The notes below the pieces were generated by a model. That model had not been told where the DNA came from and made no database searches. It saw only the letters and a program-made list of their open reading frames with translations. From CAYNYF01 sp964401385 (lineage in GTDB: Bacteria > Planctomycetota > Phycisphaerae > SM23-33), in the NCBI GenBank assembly GCA_964401385.1, contig CAYNYF010000028.1, positions 1 through 49,001 on the forward strand: 49,001 nt of DNA, in the 5' to 3' direction. Of this stretch, positions 39,901 through 45,900 are shown in pieces (the stretch's first letter is position 1; every line of letters begins with the position of its first letter). The translations under genes were made by a program, and so were the position numbers.

Positions 39901-42900
39901 AGAGACGCGAATTCGCGGTCACGGGCGATTTCTCCGTCACGGTCGCCACGGATCTGGCGGCCTACGTCTGCGGGCAGGACGTCACCGTCACGGGGACGGT
40001 CCTGGGGATAGATCAATCCCCCGTCGAAGACGTCCAGGTGACGATCGTCATTTCCAGCGAGGGCGTGGACTACACCTTCCACCCGACCACTGACGCCGCC
40101 GGGGCCTACGAGCAGGTCTTCGGGACGCTGACCGATGACGGCGGGAGCTACGGCGTCACGGCCCGCGTGGACCGCTCGGGGATCAGCCGCAGCGACACCG
40201 CCGCCTTCACGGTGGAGGGCATTCTCGTACAGCCCGGCTCGACCTCGGTGGAGATGACCTCCGGCGACAGCGAAGAGGTCAGCGTAACCGTCACGAACAT
40301 CGGGACCCAGACCCAGGCATATTCCTCGATAACGGCAATTGCGGCCCCCGCGGACGGATTCGCCGTCGCGATCGACATGGGCGCAATGGCGACCACGATT
40401 GCCGCCGGGGAAGAAACGACCTTCAATGTCGTCGTAACCACCGAAGCGGACGCCTCGGGTAGAACGAGCTTTCCGGTGACCGTGGTCTTCTCGGCCGGGG
40501 GAGGCCTGGATTGCACGGTCGAGAAGGAGATTGCGGTTGAGATCGTCCAGCCGGAGTACGGAGTCGATCCGACGGCGCTGCTGGTGGGCGTGACTCCCTT
40601 CGACACCGACGCGATCCTCAAGCCGATCACGCTTTCGAATGTCGGCAACGCGGACATGACCGACATCGAAATCGCCGCCCCGACGCTGCCGTGGGTGACC
40701 TTGGCGGCGGGGAGTCTGACCACGCTGGCCCCGGAGCAGTCGATGACGCTTCAGCTTATCATCGACGCCGGCAACGACGTGGAGAACGGGACCTACGAAG
40801 ACACCCTCGCGTTCACCAGCAACGCCGGTGAGTTGACGGTGCCGCTGACATTTGAGGTCACGCACGTCATCACCGCCACGGCGGAGATGACGCTCACGGA
40901 CGATTGGGGCTTCAACGTCGAAAACGCGGACGTCGTCATCTACCTCCAGAACTCGCGATACGAAGGGGCGGCGCTGACGACGAACCCGGACCTGTTGATT
41001 CGCTGCCGGAACGGGCTGACCGGCAAGACGGACGCCAACGGAAAAGTGACCTTCGAGAAGATCCTGGCCGGGACCTACGCCTACCAGGTCGAGGCTGCCG
41101 CCCACACGGACGTAAGCGGGACGATGACCGTCGAGCCCAGCACGGAAGCGCGCTGCTTCGCGTATGAGATGAAGCTGATGCCGTTCAAGCTGGACTGGCA
41201 GGCCGAGCAGTCGACGGAGCAGCAAAGCCTGGGCCAGTGGCAGCTCAGCCTGGTGATGAGCCTGCCGGACGGACCGAGTTACCTGGTTCCCGACAGGCCC
41301 GCGCTGGAGTATTTCGCGCAGTTGCCGTCCGGCCCGGGCGAACAAATGTCCACGATTCAGGACAAGATCTCCCTCAACAACGTGGGCGACGAGAAGCTCC
41401 TCGACGTGATGATCAGGGTCTTGACCGACGAGGACTTTTCCTCGGCGAACCTGTGGTTCGCCCAGAGCGATCCGCAGAGAGGATACGCGCAGCTCACGGT
41501 CGGCCAGATCAAGCCGGGGACGTCCAAGATCGTTCCCCTCTGGGCGGACCCCAACGGCGTGGACGGGATTGTCGACGGGATTATCGAGATCACCGCCAGG
41601 GTCGAGACCGACGCCGGCGGGTCCGAGCCGATTCCGACCATCCACATCCCGGTTCGCATCCGGACGGGCCAGGACAAGGCCCAGCACGACGGGGAGCCCT
41701 ACGAGTACGTCCCGTACGTCGGGCCCTGGCCCACCACGACGCAGAGCTACGGGCTGAGCTTCATCAAGACGTTCCACGACGTCTGGCAACTGGCCAGGCT
41801 GAAGAGCACGCCCTTCCTCTCCGGCCGCGACAGCGGCGAAGTGACCTTTGACAGCAAGGTCTCCGTGGAAGGCGAAGCCTTCCAGATGACCATGAGCATC
41901 AAGAACGTTCAGGAGTCGCGAACGCTGGACGACGTGACAGCCCAGGTCGTCATCACGACCCAGCCCCTGAACGCGGACGGCACGCTGCCGGAGGACGGCC
42001 AGGACGTCACCAGCGAGTTCGACACGACCGTCCTTTCCGACCTGGACGGGCAGATCGCCGCCGGTGAGCTCAAGACCGGGCAATGGAAGCTGACCCCCAA
42101 GGCCGGAACCGGCGGCGACAGCGACGAGGGGCAGACCTACTACGTCTACGTCAGGGTCAGTTATGCCATCGGCGGGCGCAGCGGGTTCTTCCGGCGAGGC
42201 GGTCAGTTCACCGTCAAGCCGGCCCCGAGCCTGACGATCTACTACGGGATTCCCCAGCTCGGCCAGACCATCGACGCCGGGGAGTCCTTCAGGATCGACG
42301 TGACGGTCACGAACGTCGGATCGGGGACGGCCCGGAGCCTGGGGATCACCTTCCCGTACCTCCAGGGACAGCACTACACGGGCGACGGCTGGTTCAGCAT
42401 CACCAATAGCGGCGCCGAAGAGTATCCGGCCATCGGGCAGGCGCGGGACATACCCCAGAGCTCCTTCCGGACCCTTGACTTCGGCGACCTGTCCTCGCTT
42501 GAGACCAAGAGGGGCTTCTGGGAGGTGGTAGTGCCCGACCGGATGCGACTGGCCTCGGTGCACAGCTCCTTTGAGCAGACCGGGCGCGGGTCGGTCAGCG
42601 TCGTCAAGCGCGAGATCGTCGGAGGGGCCAACCTTTCCACGCTCCGCGAGGCGATGACCGACCTGTATCAGTCCATATTCGAGAAGATTGACCGCGATGC
42701 GGAGAGGCTCGTCAACTCCGTCAGTGAGATTTACGACGCCGCCGACGCCTACGAAGCGATCCACCGGGAGCTGAGGAACCTCAACGTCAAGATGTACGCG
42801 ATTTCGGTCACGTCGATGCTGCTGTCGGCCTGGTCGCTGACTTTCAGTTCGAGCATCCCGATTCTGAGCACGTCCAAGTGGATTGACACGCTCAACAACG

Positions 42901-45900
42901 TCATTACGGGCCTCGGCGTCCGCAAGGCTTGTGATGACCTTCGGAGCGAATGGGTCAGCGGGTTGATGAACCAGATCGGACCCTACCGCGAGACTTGGGC
43001 ACACATGATTCAAGACGGGCTGCTCCTCCAGGAGACGACCCGCACCGACGGAGTCAGCAACTACCTCGAAAACGTCATCATGTATAGTCTCTTCGAAGAC
43101 TACCTGTTCTGGGACGACGAGGACATCAACAACCCCGCCCTGCCCGAGGAGCAGATAGCCGAGAAGCTGATCGAGACCGCCGAGGAGTCGTGGGACAAGG
43201 TGTATGGGAACGTCGAATTGAAGGTCGAGATCGCCGACGATTTCGCCAGTGCCCTGGATTTCCTCTCGCCGTGGAACGTTCCGGCCTACTTCCCACTCGA
43301 CGGCCTCAAGCAGCGGGTGGATGGCATCAAGAAGGCCGTTGACGACTCCATGAACAGTTGGGGCGTTCCGGAGGTCAACCGCCGCACCGGCGAAAGGGTT
43401 CGCAAGCCCGTCTCCTGGTTCGCGGCGGGCTCTCCGGGGTTCTGGCAGCCCGTGTACCTCCAGTCTTGGGAGTTTGGGACCACCTGGGAGCCTTCCTACG
43501 CGATCAACAAGCTGCTGGAGCATCAATACGCCCAGTACAGCTACGGTTGGCAGTTGATCGAGCAGAAGATCTGGATGGCGTGGGGCGGGATCGCAACAAC
43601 CGGCCTGGGCGTGATTCCGCACGTCGGGAGCATCGCCACCCTCATACCGTCGCTCGCTCAAGCCAAGGCGATGGCGGCGATCGACGACGCCATCGTACAG
43701 ACAAACCAGGCGGAGCAGTGGGGATTCGGACACCTGTTCCACAGGATCATCCAGTTGCTGGATACGGTGGTCTACGAGAACGCCGGGCTGTGGCGGGCCA
43801 GCTCGGACCTCAAGTACTACACGCAGTTCCTGACCACGCATCAGCCTGAAGACCCGCCCGTGTGCCTGTCCGTTCAAAGCGTCGACACCCCGGACATCCT
43901 GCTTGCCCCCGGCGAAGTCATCGGCCAGCAGACCGGGCACGTCGAGCTGACCAACGACGGCGAGCTTCCGCTCCAGATCGTGGCCGAGTTCCGCGTCTAC
44001 AACGAGAACGTGGAGCTGGGCAGCTACTACTCGGAGCCCGTGACCGTCCAGCCCGGCGAGTCTCAGACGATGGAGGTGCTCTACGCCGGCTTTGATTCGG
44101 CCTCCGGCGGGATTTGCGGCTTCGACGTCGCGGTCTTCTTCGACGCGGTCGACCCGGACACGCAGAGCACCACGACCGTTGGGCCCTACTACGGCCATTT
44201 CCACGTCGGAACCGCCGACGATCTGGACCTCTTCCACCAGCAGAAGACGAGCCGGCCGCTGGGAGGTACCATCAGCGACGGCGAGACCCGCCAGACGACC
44301 TTTGTTGCTGATCCGTCGACAAGGAAAGTCCGCATCACGCTGATTCACCCGGACGCGGCCGATCTAGACCTGCACCTGTACGACTCGCAGGACAATCACG
44401 TCGGACTCGCCTACGACAGCGGGCAAATCGAACTCCAGATCCCCACGGCCGAGTACTCCGGCGCGGAGACCGTCAGCGAGTACATCTGGTTCGCCCCGAG
44501 CGCCGGCGAACCCTACCGGATTGTGGTGCACGCCACGGATGCCCCGACGGAGACGTTGTTCGCCGTTGCTCTGACGGAAGTGCCAGAGTACCCGGCACTT
44601 ATGGTCATCCTCAATCCCGGGGCCGAGAGGCTCACGAACCAGCGCACGGTGGAGATGGCCATCGCCGTCAAGGAGTATGGCGAGCAGCGGAATATAAACG
44701 ATCTGGCCGCCGTGTCCACGGACCTGGCCGATGGTTCCGGCAATACCGTCCCGGCGGTAAACGTGGACTTCAGCTTTGACGGTGCGAGCATCTCTGCCGG
44801 GGGGACGATCGTATTGGCAGCCACCATCACCGTGCCCGACGCGCTGCCGGACGGACTTTACACGGGCACTTTCACCATCAGCGGAACCGACGCTGTCAGC
44901 GCCGCCGCCCTGAGCGAGCAAGTCGACGTTGCCGTCACGCTGGACACGACGCCTCCACCAGCCCCGACGCTGGATCCGATCGATTCTCCGATTACCGAGG
45001 AGCAGGTATGGATCAGCGGCGTCGCCGTCCCCGAGACGGGAATCGAAGTGCTCCTGGACGGCGAGTATCTCTGTAACGTGCTGTTCTACGGCGCCGACGG
45101 CGCGTTCACCACGCCGGTGCAGGTCCCGGCCGGCCAGCACGTGATCACCGTCCGGGCGGTCGATACCGCCGGAAACTTCAGCGATCCGTCCAACGAGGTC
45201 CCCGTCACCTCAGGAGCGGACCTGCTGGCTCCGAGCACCGTGGCGACGCTGAACGGCACCGCTGGGGCCGACGGATGGTACGTCTCCGACGTGGTGGTCA
45301 CGCTGGAGGCCCAGGACGAAGCCGGCGGCTCGGGCGTCGCCCAGACGCTGCTGGCCATCGGCGAGGGCGAGTGGCAGGAATATGCCGGCCCGTTCACCCT
45401 TACCGACGAGGGCGAGACGCTCCTGCGATTCCGCTCGATCGACAATGCCGGCAACGTCGAGGAGCCCAACGCCCAATACGTCAAGATCGACAGGGACCGG
45501 CACCAGGTTCTCACAACCACGCTGAGACCCGACGAGGTCCGCACCTGGACCTTCACGGAGACCGACGGCGACACGGTCAGGATCACGCTCGGCGGCAACG
45601 CCGGAAGCGCTACCATCGACGCGATCGTCAACGGAGACGGAACCTACGAACTGTTGAGGATCAACCTGGACAACACGGACTCTCACAGCCGTCTGCTCAT
45701 CCAGACCAGGCGGCAGGATCAGGGGGACGGCAAGACCGCCGTGGGAAACATCCGCGTGGACGGGTCGCTGGGAAGCTTTGTCGCGCCGTCGCTTTCCTTG
45801 AAAAACGGCGCAACCGTCGAGGTCTCCGGCACCTTGGGCGACTTCCGCGTGGCCGACGTCGCCGATCCGTACACCATCACGGTCGGGGGCACAGTCGATG

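Noticed and set aside
39777..44348. 1,523-residue minus-strand ORF inside the giant gene
   Set aside because: Antisense shadow produced by codon bias; several other long minus-strand frames exist along the same gene.
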